This document shows, piece by piece, positions 1-8,865 of a stretch of 64,000 nt of DNA; positions within the stretch are counted from its first letter, which is position 1, and every line of letters starts with the position of its first letter. The notes below the pieces were generated by a model. It did no database searches. It was not told the DNA's origin and saw only the letters and a list, made by a program, of their open reading frames with translations. The DNA lies in assembly GCA_964545205.1 (NCBI GenBank), contig CAZJFH010000012.1, positions 1 through 64,000 of the forward strand. Reading direction: 5' to 3'. The stretch is from CAZJFH01 sp964545205 (GTDB lineage Bacteria; Pseudomonadota; Alphaproteobacteria; Rhodospirillales; Magnetospirillaceae). Position numbers and translations under genes: made by a program.

Positions 1-1331
<1,331 letters not shown>

Positions 1332-1446
1332 GTCATCCCTCTCGTTGCGCGGCAGATTCCCGCAGCCCGTCGGCACGCAGCCGCAGAAACCCCCATTCGG
1401 TTGACGACGAACACCCCTTCGGACAAGGGGCCGAAACGCTCGGCGG

Positions 1447-1477
1447 ATATATAAGGCGCGGTTCCGGGGGCCGCAAC
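1447..1477 (-). promoter_or_regulatory. Candidate RpoH (sigma-32) promoter of dnaK
   Basis: Reading the minus strand, GTTG (1477-1474) is followed after 18 bp by CTTATAT (1455-1449). The alphaproteobacterial RpoH consensus is CTTG, 17-18 bp, CYTATNT, so only one position of the -35 element differs. It lies ~120 bp ahead of dnaK, downstream of the CIRCE-bearing promoter. Inferred by motif only. Confidence 0.5.
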
Positions 1478-1491
1478 GGCGGCGGCGCGGG

Positions 1492-1521
1492 ATGTTAGCA
1501 CTCGCGCGTCGAGAGTGCCAA
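1492..1521 (-). promoter_or_regulatory. CIRCE operator (HrcA site) overlapping a sigma-70-type promoter of dnaK
   Basis: The CIRCE inverted repeat TTAGCACTC-N9-GAGTGCCAA occupies 1495-1521 and matches the consensus TTAGCACTC-N9-GAGTGCTAA at all but one position. On the minus strand the same bases form TTGGCA (1521-1516) and TAACAT (1497-1492) separated by 18 bp, a good housekeeping promoter that HrcA binding would cover completely. The direction points to dnaK, 160 bp downstream. The divergent DUF1848 gene begins 50 bp to the other side and could also be affected. Confidence 0.9.
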
Positions 1522-1570
1522 CCCCTTGATGACGGCTGCGTTCGGCCGGCGTATCGACCATATTGGCGCG

Positions 1571-2452
1571 ATGATCGTTTCCGCCAGCTTCCGCACCGAC
1601 ATTCCCGCCTTCTACGGCGACTGGTTCCGCAACCGCTTCCGCGCCGGCCACGCGATGGTCCGCAACCCGTACGGCGGCAAGGACTATGCGGTCAGCCTGC
1701 GCCGCGGCGTCGACGGATTCGTGTTCTGGACCAGGAACGCGCGGCCGTTCCTGCCCATGCTGCACGAGGTCCGGGGCGCCGGCTACCCGTTCGTGGTCCA
1801 GTACACGATCACCGGCTATCCGCGGGCGCTGGAGACCTCGGTGGTGGCGCCGGACAAGGCGATCGAGACGGTGCGGGCGATCGCCGCGGAATTCGGGCCG
1901 AAATCGGTGGTGTGGCGCTACGACCCGATCGTCGCCACCACGCCGACCCCGGCCGACTGGCATGCCGGGAATTTCGCGCGCCTCGCCGATTCGCTTGCCG
2001 GACTGGTCGACGAGTGCTGCACCTCCTTCGCCACCATCTACCGCAAGACCGTCCGCAACATGGACGTGGCGGCGCGGGCGCACGGCTTCGCCTGGAAGGA
2101 CCCGGCGCCCGAGCGCAAGCGCGCCCTGCTCGAGCGGCTGCGCGACCTCGCCGCCGAACGCGGCATGGCGCTGAGCCTGTGCTCGCAGGAGGAACTGCTG
2201 GTGGACGGCGTCGCGGCGGCGAAATGCGTCGACGCCGAACGGCTGGCGGCGATCGGCGGCCGGCCGTTCAAAGCCAAGACCAAGGGCAACCGCCCCGGCT
2301 GCCTGTGCGCCGAATCGCGCGACATCGGCGACTACGACACCTGCCCGCACGGCTGCGTCTACTGCTACGCGGTCGGCAGCAGGACGCAGGCCAAGCGCCG
2401 CCACGCCGCGCACGATCCGCAAGGCGAGTTCCTGTTTCCGGCAGGATCGTAA
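1571..2452 (+). CDS. DUF1848 family protein with C-terminal CX3CX2C motif
   Basis: A 293-residue protein of the DUF1848 family, function not established. The N-terminus MIVSASFRTDIPAFYGDWF is the typical family start, which is why the ATG at 1571 is preferred over upstream TTG/ATG codons at 1526-1531. Near the C-terminus it has a cysteine-rich block, GCLCAESRDIGDYDTC followed by PHGCVYCYA. The last three cysteines are spaced CX3CX2C with an aromatic residue before the final cysteine, the pattern that binds the 4Fe-4S cluster in radical SAM enzymes, although there it is normally near the N-terminus. It is divergent from dnaK and no partner gene is adjacent. Metal or cluster binding is an inference. 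Confidence 0.88.
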   Translation: MIVSASFRTDIPAFYGDWFRNRFRAGHAMVRNPYGGKDYAVSLRRGVDGFVFWTRNARPFLPMLHEVRGAGYPFVVQYTITGYPRALETSVVAPDKAIETVRAIAAEFGPKSVVWRYDPIVATTPTPADWHAGNFARLADSLAGLVDECCTSFATIYRKTVRNMDVAARAHGFAWKDPAPERKRALLERLRDLAAERGMALSLCSQEELLVDGVAAAKCVDAERLAAIGGRPFKAKTKGNRPGCLCAESRDIGDYDTCPHGCVYCYAVGSRTQAKRRHAAHDPQGEFLFPAGS

Positions 2453-2490
2453 GGAGCGCGGGTCTCCAGACCCATGGGCGCTACGTCAAA

Positions 2491-2647
2491 CTCCCTCTCC
2501 CGCCGGCGGGAGAGGGGCGGGGTGAGGGTGGATTACGGCCGAAGGCCGGAAAAGAACGCGTTGTCGGGCGCCTGCGGCGCCGACACCCTCACCCTCCCCA
2601 CCGCTCCGCGGCGGGTCCCCTCCCTCTCCCGCAGGCGGGAGAGGGCC
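2491..2647. repeat. GC-rich palindromic dispersed repeat, copy 1 (variant)
   Basis: Two hairpin units built on CCCTCTCCCGC / GCGGGAGAGGG bracket a spacer containing GGGTGAGGGTGG and its complement CACCCTCACCCTCCCC. Related copies lie at 52571-52691, 53940-54053 and 63610-63731. This copy has a different, longer centre. It fills the space between the converging DUF1848 and SDR genes, where the hairpins may act as a two-way terminator. A direct TCTCCAGACCC repeat (about 2463 and 2654) flanks it. Confidence 0.8.
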
Positions 2648-2681
2648 CAATTGTCTCCAGACCCGCCGTTCTCATGCGCTC

Positions 2682-3563
2682 CTAGTCCTTGCCCTCCTCC
2701 GCCTCCAGCACCGCCTTCAGCCCGGCCTTGTAGTCGGGGTATTTCAGCACGACGCCGAGCTCGGTCTTGATCTTGTCGTTGCGCACCCGCTTCGAGTCGG
2801 TCCAGAAGCTGCGCTGCATCGGCGACATCTTCGGCTCGGCCTCCTTGAAGGGGATCGGCGGCGGCGGTTCGACGCCGAGCAACTCGCAGGCGTACTGGGC
2901 GACGTGGTGCGGCGGCACCGGCAGGTCGTCGGTGACGTTGTAGATCGCCGCCCTGGCCTGCGGCCGCTCCATCGAGGCGCGCAGCACGGTGGCGATGTCC
3001 TCGACGTGGATGCGGCCGAAATACTGCTTCTTCTTGACGATGCGCTGCACCGAGCCGTCGCGGACGTCGTTCAGGATCGAGCGGCCGGGGCCGTAGATGC
3101 CGGCGAGGCGGAAGACGTGGACGGCGAGGCCGTGCAGGCGGTTGAGGTCGAACCAGCGCTGCTCGGCCTCGACCCGGCGCCAGGCGCGGTCGTGGCTGGG
3201 GCGCAGCGGCTCGGCCTCGTCGACCCAGTTGCCGGCGTAGTCGCCGTAGACGCCGGTCGTCGACAGATAGCCGATCCAGCCCGGGCGCCGGGCGGCGATG
3301 TCGTCGAAATGGGCGTCGAGCACCGGATCGCCGTCCTTGTCCGGCGGCACCGAACTCAGGACGTGGGTGACGCCGTCGAGCAGCGAAGGATCGATCGGCC
3401 GGCCGCGCTCGAACGGCACGGCCCCGATGCCCTCGGCGCGCAGCGCGGCGCAGTGTTCCTCGCCGCGCGTCGTGCCGGCCACCGTCCAGCCCTCGGCCAG
3501 GAGGCGCCGCGCCAGCAGCCCTGCCGAATAGCCGAGCCCGAAACAGAAGAAGCTTCCCCGCAT
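2682..3563 (-). CDS. SDR-family NAD(P)-binding protein, YeeZ-like
   Basis: A 293-residue atypical short-chain dehydrogenase/epimerase-like protein. The N-terminal FCFGLGYSAGLLARRLL is a glycine-rich dinucleotide-binding loop of the GxGxxG type, and the central YLSTTGVYGDYAG plus VFRLAGIYGPGRS are typical of the YeeZ-type atypical SDR group. The substrate is unknown for this group. The start ATG at 3563 places the Rossmann strand immediately at the N-terminus, as is usual. The gene is convergent with DUF1848 across repeat copy 1 and divergent from the TPR gene. Family placement is firm; the reaction is not. Confidence 0.9.
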   Translation of the reverse strand: MRGSFFCFGLGYSAGLLARRLLAEGWTVAGTTRGEEHCAALRAEGIGAVPFERGRPIDPSLLDGVTHVLSSVPPDKDGDPVLDAHFDDIAARRPGWIGYLSTTGVYGDYAGNWVDEAEPLRPSHDRAWRRVEAEQRWFDLNRLHGLAVHVFRLAGIYGPGRSILNDVRDGSVQRIVKKKQYFGRIHVEDIATVLRASMERPQARAAIYNVTDDLPVPPHHVAQYACELLGVEPPPPIPFKEAEPKMSPMQRSFWTDSKRVRNDKIKTELGVVLKYPDYKAGLKAVLEAEEGKD

Positions 3564-3628
3564 GGCCGTCCTTGCGCTAACTGTCGGCGATGCCGAACCA
3601 TAGCGCTCCCGACCGCCGCCGCAAAGCC

Positions 3629-4372
3629 ATGCTCCGCATCGCCCTGCCGCTCCTGCTCCTGAGTGCCCCGGCGCTGGCCGACGAGGCAGCGGAGGCGCGG
3701 CGCTACGACGCCTGCATCGCGATGGCCGCCGAGCGGCCGACCGAGGCCTGGGAGGAGGCGCTGGCCTGGACCAGCATGGGCGGCGGCGAGGCGGCGCGGC
3801 ACTGCGGCGCCGTCGCGCTGGTCGGGCTCGGCCATTACGCCGAGGCGGCGGCCCGGCTGGAGGCGCTCGCCCAGGAGAGCCGCCGCGCCGAGGCCTTGCG
3901 CGCCGGCATGCTCGGACAGGCGGCGCAGGCCTGGCTGCTCGCCGGCCAGGACGAGCGCGCGCTGGGCACGCTCGACGCCGCCCTCGGCCTGGCGCCCGAT
4001 GATCCCGAACTGCGCATCGACCGCGCCATCGCCCGCGACGCCGCCGGAGACCTCGCCGGCGCCCGCGCCGACCTCGACCATGCCCTGTCGGTGGCGCCCG
4101 GCCATCCCGGCGCCCTGGCGCTGCGGGCGGCGACGGCGCGGCGCGCCGGCGAGCTGGCGGCGGCCGAGGACGACGTCATGGCCGCGCTGCAGGCCGATCC
4201 CGACCACCCCGACGCGCTGCTGGAAAGCGGCATCCTGCACCGGCTGCGCGGCGACGACGACCAGGCGCGGCGCGACTGGCTGCGCATCCTCCAGGCGGCG
4301 CCGGCCTCGGCCGCCGCCGACGCGGCGCGGCGGCACATCGAAGCGCTGGACGTCGCCGGCGCCGGCGGCTAA
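3629..4372 (+). CDS. Exported tetratricopeptide-repeat protein
   Basis: A 247-residue protein. MLRIALPLLLLSAPALADE is a clear signal peptide with an AxA cleavage site, so the ATG at 3629 is preferred; an in-frame ATG at 3590 would add 13 residues. The mature part is a series of degenerate TPR helices, clearest around ALGTLDAALGLAPDDPELRI, ARADLDHALSVAPGHPGAL and DVMAALQADPDHPDAL. It is probably periplasmic and mediates protein-protein contacts; no enzymatic motif is visible. The next gene starts 21 bp downstream on the same strand and may be co-transcribed. Confidence 0.85.
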   Translation: MLRIALPLLLLSAPALADEAAEARRYDACIAMAAERPTEAWEEALAWTSMGGGEAARHCGAVALVGLGHYAEAAARLEALAQESRRAEALRAGMLGQAAQAWLLAGQDERALGTLDAALGLAPDDPELRIDRAIARDAAGDLAGARADLDHALSVAPGHPGALALRAATARRAGELAAAEDDVMAALQADPDHPDALLESGILHRLRGDDDQARRDWLRILQAAPASAAADAARRHIEALDVAGAGG

Positions 4373-4393
4373 ACCGGATTCGGAGGTGACGCC

Positions 4394-4834
4394 ATGACCC
4401 GACGACCCGCTTGGGAGGTGCCGGGCGGCCGCCTGGTGGCGGCCGAGATCGCCGGCAGGGCGGTGCTGTGCCTGAAGGCGCAGCGCCAGGCCCGCGACTA
4501 CGTCAATCACTACCTGGTGGCGCTCGACCCGCTGCCGGACGGCGGCCGCGCCGCGATGGCGCTGCACTACGTCGACCCCGACACCCCGGTCGAGGAGCGC
4601 GCGAACGCGCTGGACCTCGATGCCGCCGCCGGCGCCGAGGCCGCCGTCGGCGACGTCCTGGCCACCGCCTCCGGACGCTTCCTCAAGGTGTTCGACACCG
4701 CCAGGGCCGAGCGCCACTTCGCCTATGTCGACCTCGCCAGCGGCGAAATCCGGCCCCGCCGCGAACGGCGCGGCGGCAGCGCCATGGTCTGGCGCGTGGT
4801 CGCCGCGAATTCCACAGCGGACGTGGCGGATTGA
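4394..4834 (+). CDS. Conserved-looking hypothetical protein
   Basis: A 146-residue protein that I do not recognise. It begins MTRRPAWEVPGGRLVAAEIAG after a GGAGGTGACGCC ribosome-binding stretch at 4381-4392. It has no signal peptide or membrane segment, is rich in Ala/Arg/Asp, and shows an alternating beta-like pattern (HYLVALDPLP, HFAYVDLASGEIRP). Codon positions show the strong third-position GC bias of real genes here. It follows the TPR gene closely and ends just before the metZ riboswitch. Confidence 0.7.
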   Translation: MTRRPAWEVPGGRLVAAEIAGRAVLCLKAQRQARDYVNHYLVALDPLPDGGRAAMALHYVDPDTPVEERANALDLDAAAGAEAAVGDVLATASGRFLKVFDTARAERHFAYVDLASGEIRPRRERRGGSAMVWRVVAANSTADVAD

Positions 4835-4866
4835 CGGCGACGGCCCGGCTCGGTTATCCATCGATC

Positions 4867-4925
4867 CACGTGGTGATTTGGGCGACCGGCTTGCGGCCAC
4901 GTTAAACAAACCGCTAAAAGGTCCG
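4867..4925 (+). ncRNA. SAM-II riboswitch
   Basis: The sequence contains the hallmarks of the SAM-II (metA-type) aptamer: GTGGTGATTTG at 4870-4880, CTTGC at 4890-4894, the loop-pairing segment CCACGTTAAACAA at 4897-4909, and CGCTAAAAGG ending at 4921. CCACGTGG (4866-4873) and GGCCACG (4895-4901) supply the first helix of the H-type pseudoknot. SAM-II occurs mainly in alphaproteobacteria ahead of methionine genes, and here it precedes metZ by about 50 nt. SAM binding would repress metZ. Confidence 0.95.
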
Positions 4926-4933
4926 GGCTCCGC

Positions 4934-4960
4934 AGCCCCGGCCGACGGTCGGGGCTTTTT
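4934..4960 (+). terminator. Intrinsic terminator in the metZ leader
   Basis: AGCCCCG (4934-4940) pairs with CGGGGCT (4950-4956) and is followed by a T run (4956-4960). It sits between the SAM-II aptamer and the metZ ribosome-binding site GGAGG (4968-4972). It is therefore probably the expression platform; a SAM-driven attenuation mechanism is inferred. Confidence 0.75.
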
Positions 4961-4977
4961 CGTGCGCGGAGGCGAGC

Positions 4978-6168
4978 ATGGACGAAGAGATCGGCAAGGG
5001 CTGGCGGCAGCAGACCCGCATGGTGCGCGGCGGACTGGCGCGCAGCGGCTTTCACGAGACCAGCGAGGCCCTGTACCTGACCTCGGGCTACGTCTACGGC
5101 TCGGCCGAGGAGGCCGAGGAGAGCTTCGACGGCACCCGCGACCGCTTCGTCTATTCGCGCTTCAAGAATCCGACCATCGCCATGTTCGAGGAGCGCCTGG
5201 CCCAGCTCGAAGGCGCCGCGGCCTGCCGCGCCACCGCCAGCGGCATGGCGGCGGTGCACGCGGCGCTGGCCTGCCAGGTCAAGGCCGGCGACCGCGTCGT
5301 CGCCTCGCGGGCGCTGTTCGGATCGTGCAGCTGGATCGTCGGCGAGTTGCTGCCGCGCTACGGCGTGGCGGCGGAGTTCGTCGACGGCGCCGACCTCGAC
5401 CAGTGGCGCGCGGCGCTGTCGCGGCCGACCGCCTGCGTGTTCGTGGAATCGCCGTCCAACCCGACCCTGGAGCTGATCGACATCCCGGCGGTCGCCGAGC
5501 TGGCCCATGCCGCCGGCGCGCGGCTGGTGGTCGACAACGTGTTCGCCACCCCATTGTTGCAGAGCCCGCTGGCGCTGGGCGCCGACGTCGTCGTCTATTC
5601 GGCGACCAAGCACATCGACGGCCAGGGCCGCTGCCTGGGCGGCGCCGTGCTGGCCGACCAGGGCTTCGTCGACGAGCTGCTGGGGCCCTATCTGCGCCAC
5701 ACCGGCCCGTGCATCAGCCCGTTCAACGCCTGGGTGCTGCTCAAGGGCCTGGAGACGCTGGGCCTGCGGATGGAGCGCCATTGCGCCAACGCGCTGACGG
5801 TGGCCCGGGCGCTCGAGACCCTGCCCGGCGTGGCGCGGGTGCTGCACCCGGACCTGCCCAGCCATCCGCAGCACGCGCTCGCCCGCCGCCAGATGAAGGC
5901 CGGCGGCAGCGTCGTCGCCTTCGAGCTCGCCGGCGGGCGCGAGCACGCCTACCGGGTGCTGAACCGGCTGAGGCTGATCGACATCTCGAACAATCTCGGC
6001 GACGCCAAGAGCCTGATCACCCACCCCGCGACGACGACCCACCAGCGGCTGTCGGCCGAGGAAAAGGCGCGCATGGGGATCGGCGACGGCCTCGTGCGGC
6101 TGTCGGTCGGACTGGAGGACGCCGACGACATCGTCGACGACCTCGCCGCCGCCCTGCGGGCCGGTTGA
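4978..6168 (+). CDS. metZ: O-succinylhomoserine sulfhydrylase
   Basis: A 396-residue PLP-dependent enzyme of the Cys/Met-metabolism family that makes homocysteine directly from O-succinylhomoserine and sulfide in methionine synthesis. The PLP lysine is K211 in YSATKHIDGQGR, and the signature SGMAAVHAAL and VVDNVFATPLLQ stretches are present. The HIDGQGR sequence after the lysine is typical of MetZ and not of MetB. The start ATG follows GGAGG by 5 nt. The SAM-II riboswitch and terminator upstream support the methionine role. It is a single-gene unit with normal length for the family. Confidence 0.96.
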   Translation: MDEEIGKGWRQQTRMVRGGLARSGFHETSEALYLTSGYVYGSAEEAEESFDGTRDRFVYSRFKNPTIAMFEERLAQLEGAAACRATASGMAAVHAALACQVKAGDRVVASRALFGSCSWIVGELLPRYGVAAEFVDGADLDQWRAALSRPTACVFVESPSNPTLELIDIPAVAELAHAAGARLVVDNVFATPLLQSPLALGADVVVYSATKHIDGQGRCLGGAVLADQGFVDELLGPYLRHTGPCISPFNAWVLLKGLETLGLRMERHCANALTVARALETLPGVARVLHPDLPSHPQHALARRQMKAGGSVVAFELAGGREHAYRVLNRLRLIDISNNLGDAKSLITHPATTTHQRLSAEEKARMGIGDGLVRLSVGLEDADDIVDDLAAALRAG

Positions 6169-6240
6169 GCAGGCGCTGGACATCTGCCGCCAAATTGGGT
6201 CTCTTATCGGCGCCTATTACTTCCGCAGGAGTTCCGAGCC

Positions 6241-7125
6241 ATGAGGCTGAGATCGGCGTTCATCGGCGGCGTCGCCCTCGCCGCGCTCTCCGGCTGCACG
6301 ATGCCGCTGGACGAATTGCGCGGCATCGAGCCGCAGGGCTCGGCCTTCGCGCTGGCCTTGGCCGAGGGCTACCGCGCCCTGGCCGAGGCCGAGGCCGGGC
6401 AGTACGACTGGATCGACTCCTCGATCTTCGCGGAAAAGGGCCTGGCCGCCGCCAAAGGCGAGGCGGTGGCGCCGGAAAAGCCCGCCGATTGGGACATCGA
6501 CGGCGGCCCGGGTCATGAGCTGCTGTCGTTGCAGCGCGCGCGCCTCGTCTCGGCGCTCGACGCCGGCGGTCGCGAGCGCGCGCCGCAGATCGCGGCGCGG
6601 GCGCAGACCGGCTACGACTGCTGGCTGGAACAGCTCGAGGAGGGCTGGCAGCACGAGGACATCGCGGCCTGCCGCAAGCAGTTCGAGGACGCCCTCGCCG
6701 CGCTGAGCGGCCGCCTTCCCGCCGCCGCCGCCGCCGCCGAGATCGGCGCCGCGGCTCCCGCCGCCCGGCCGGCGGAAGAGCCGGCCCCGGTCGCGGCGGC
6801 CGACGCCGAAGGCTTCCGCATCTATTTCGATTACGCCTCGGTCGCGCTCGGGCCGGCGGCGCGCGAGATCATCGCCGAGGCCGCCGCCGCCGCCGGCGAC
6901 CGCAAGCTGGTGGTGGTCGGGCACGCCGACAGCGCCGGGCCGGCGCAGGCGAACCTGGTGATGTCGGCCCGCCGCGCCGCCGCGGTCAAGCGGGCGCTGG
7001 TCGAGCTGGGCGTGCCGCCGGCGCGGATCGACACCGTGGCGCTCGGCGAGACCGATCCGGCGGTGGCGACCCCCGACGAGACCCGCGAGGCCCACAACCG
7101 CCGGGTCACCATTCGCCTGCGCTAG
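6241..7125 (+). CDS. OmpA-family outer-membrane lipoprotein
   Basis: A 294-residue lipoprotein with signal peptide MRLRSAFIGGVALAALSGC; the lipobox cysteine is residue 19. Residues ~195-294 form an OmpA/Pal-like peptidoglycan-binding domain (FRIYFDYASVALG, VVVGHADSAGP, ALGETDP, HNRRVTIRLR). Before it lies a region with ARAQTGYDCWLEQ and AACRKQFEDAL, and an Ala/Pro-rich linker (~160-190). It likely sits at the outer membrane and tethers it to the cell wall. The next gene encodes a small exported protein sharing the CW...AACR block, which suggests a partial duplication. Confidence 0.92.
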   Translation: MRLRSAFIGGVALAALSGCTMPLDELRGIEPQGSAFALALAEGYRALAEAEAGQYDWIDSSIFAEKGLAAAKGEAVAPEKPADWDIDGGPGHELLSLQRARLVSALDAGGRERAPQIAARAQTGYDCWLEQLEEGWQHEDIAACRKQFEDALAALSGRLPAAAAAAEIGAAAPAARPAEEPAPVAAADAEGFRIYFDYASVALGPAAREIIAEAAAAAGDRKLVVVGHADSAGPAQANLVMSARRAAAVKRALVELGVPPARIDTVALGETDPAVATPDETREAHNRRVTIRLR

Positions 7126-7219
7126 CGAGGTCCCATCGCCTTGGTCTCGCCGCATTCGGTTCATGCCCCGGCCACAGTCCGGGGCTAGCCTGGCGGGACT
7201 GAACGGACGGGAGGCGGAC

Positions 7220-7537
7220 ATGAAGCGGTTGGCGATGCTGGTGGGGCTGTGCGCGGCGATGCCGGCGGTCGCCGCCGAGACGGCGCGGCTGCCGATCGAG
7301 GACCTGAGCGCCATGGCGGCGGGCCGGGCGCGGCTGGGGACGCTGCTCGACCACGGCGCGCGGACCAGCTTCCCCGAGATGACGGCGCGGGCCGAGATCC
7401 GGTTCGAGTGCTGGATCCGCAATCCCGAGGCGGCGGCGCCGGGCGGCAGCTTCGCCGCCTGCCGCGAGGACTTCCTGCGCATCCTGGCCGAAATCGAGCG
7501 CCTGGACGCCGCCGCCCCGCGTCTCGTCGCCCATTGA
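7220..7537 (+). CDS. Small exported protein related to the middle of the upstream lipoprotein
   Basis: A 105-residue protein with signal peptide MKRLAMLVGLCAAMPAVAAE. The ATG at 7220 has GGGAGG about 5 nt upstream and is chosen over an earlier in-frame start. Its mature part contains MTARAEIRFECWIRN followed by SFAACREDFLRIL, closely matching ARAQTGYDCWLEQ...IAACRKQFEDAL in the neighbouring OmpA-type lipoprotein, including the two cysteines. It lacks the lipobox and the OmpA domain. Function is unknown. The two conserved cysteines may form a disulfide in the periplasm (inference). Confidence 0.8.
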   Translation: MKRLAMLVGLCAAMPAVAAETARLPIEDLSAMAAGRARLGTLLDHGARTSFPEMTARAEIRFECWIRNPEAAAPGGSFAACREDFLRILAEIERLDAAAPRLVAH

Positions 7538-7638
7538 TCCGCGCCGGCGAGCGTATGGACAAAAGTCGGGCGTCGCTTAATATCTCCTTCATCGGCACGG
7601 AGCTATGCCAGTGACGGGCACACGCTAGGATCTCTGCC

Positions 7639-8031
7639 ATGTACGAGCGGACCACCCGCGACATCACGGTTTCGGTCAACCCGACCTATCTCGAGGACCA
7701 GTCCTCGCCGGGTGACAACCACTACGTCTGGGCCTACCGGGTGCGGATCGAAAACCACGGCGACCACACGGTTCAGCTTCTGCGCCGCCACTGGCGCATC
7801 ACCGACGCCATGGGCCGCGTCCAGGAAGTCCAGGGCTCGGGCGTCGTCGGCGAGCAGCCGGTGCTTCAGCCCGGCGATTCCTACGAATACACCAGCGGCA
7901 CGCCGTTGCCGACGCCGTCGGGCATCATGGTCGGGCACTACCAGATGGAGACCGAGAACGGCGAACGCTTCGAGGTCGACGTGCCGGCGTTCTCGCTCGA
8001 CAGCCCGCACGAGACGGTGCGCTACAACTAG
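7639..8031 (+). CDS. apaG: ApaG (DUF525) protein
   Basis: A 130-residue protein of the ApaG family with a fibronectin-III-like beta-sandwich fold, named for its place in the apaGH operon of enterobacteria; its biochemical role is still unclear (linked to Co2+ resistance). Family signatures are visible: YLEDQSSP, HYVWAYRVRIENHG, VQLLRRHWRITDA, VVGEQPVLQPGDSYEYTSG and MVGHYQME. Length and start ATG are normal. It lies 102 bp upstream of folE on the same strand. Confidence 0.96.
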   Translation: MYERTTRDITVSVNPTYLEDQSSPGDNHYVWAYRVRIENHGDHTVQLLRRHWRITDAMGRVQEVQGSGVVGEQPVLQPGDSYEYTSGTPLPTPSGIMVGHYQMETENGERFEVDVPAFSLDSPHETVRYN

Positions 8032-8042
8032 CCGCCCCGACC

Positions 8043-8130
8043 CTTGCATTGGAGGCAGGGCGGCCTCACATGGGGGAACGGCGATACCCCGTCGGGGATA
8101 TCGCGGTGGCCCCGCTTGCGAGGAGATGCG
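8043..8130 (+). ncRNA. Structured folE leader, candidate THF-II (folE motif) riboswitch
   Basis: Three nested pairings can be drawn. GCAT (8046-8049) pairs with ATGC (8126-8129). GC.GGG (8055-8060) pairs with CCC.GC (8110-8115). A strong inner hairpin is formed by GCGAT-A-CCCC (8081-8090) with GGGG-AT-ATCGC (8094-8104). The folE ribosome-binding site AGGAG (8121-8125) is caught next to the closing helix. The THF-II riboswitch class is known upstream of folE in alphaproteobacteria and acts on translation. The match to its consensus was judged by position and fold only. Confidence 0.45.
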
Positions 8131-8133
8131 CCC

Positions 8134-8769
8134 TTGACCGCCCATACGCCGATCAGCCCCGCCGAACAGGCCAGCCTGGCGCGCCCGAGCCGCGACGAGG
8201 CGGAAGAGGCCGTGCGCACGCTGCTGCGCTGGGCCGGCGACGATCCGCGCCGCGAGGGGCTGCGCGACACCCCGGCCCGGGTCGTGCGCGCCTACGAGGA
8301 GTTCTTCGAGGGCTACGACCAGGATCCCGAGGAGATCCTGCGACGGACCTTCGAGGAAACCGACGGCTATGACGAGATGGTCCTGCTCAAGGACATCCGC
8401 CTCGAATCCCATTGCGAGCACCACATGGTGCCGATCATCGGCAAGGCGCATGTCGCCTACCTGCCCGACCGTCGCGTCGTCGGCATCTCGAAGCTGGCCC
8501 GCGTCGTCGAAGTCTACGCCAAGCGCCTGCAGATCCAGGAGAAGCTGACGGCGCAGATCGCCAACGCGATCAGCGACGTGCTGCAGCCCAAGGGCGTCGC
8601 CGTGGTGATCGAGGCGGCGCACCAGTGCATGACCACCCGCGGCGTGCGCAAGCCGGGCGTGACCATGGTCACCAGCCGCATGCTCGGCGCCTTCCGCGAG
8701 GACCACATGACGCGGCGCGAGTTCATGGGCCTGATCGGCAACTCGGGCGGCGGCCTGCTGAACAACTGA
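8134..8769 (+). CDS. folE: GTP cyclohydrolase I (FolE type)
   Basis: Catalyses GTP to 7,8-dihydroneopterin triphosphate, the first step of folate/pterin synthesis. The 211-residue protein has zinc-ligand motifs ESHCEHHM and AHQCMTTRG, plus GKAHVAYLPDRRVVGISKLAR and GVRKPGV. No ATG lies in frame at a suitable place. A TTG at 8134 preceded by AGGAG (8121-8125, 8 nt spacing) gives the usual N-terminal length, so TTG is taken as the start. The leader is highly structured and may be a folate-sensing riboswitch. Other pterin/folate genes are at 38.4 kb (folC) and 59.4-60.6 kb (FolM-like SDR, folB). Confidence 0.96.
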   Translation: MTAHTPISPAEQASLARPSRDEAEEAVRTLLRWAGDDPRREGLRDTPARVVRAYEEFFEGYDQDPEEILRRTFEETDGYDEMVLLKDIRLESHCEHHMVPIIGKAHVAYLPDRRVVGISKLARVVEVYAKRLQIQEKLTAQIANAISDVLQPKGVAVVIEAAHQCMTTRGVRKPGVTMVTSRMLGAFREDHMTRREFMGLIGNSGGGLLNN

Positions 8770-8865
8770 CGCGGCGGGCGGGCCGACGTCGCCCGCCCCG
8801 CCCCTTTGCCTCTGGACACCGGCGGCGCTCTCGGCCATCACTGCGGTGGAGGGGGAGAGTTCTCG

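Noticed and set aside
2474..2770. ORF over repeat copy 1
   Set aside because: It consists of the palindromic repeat and then runs antisense into the SDR gene. Repeat-encoded frames of this type recur at 52617, 53872 and 63339.
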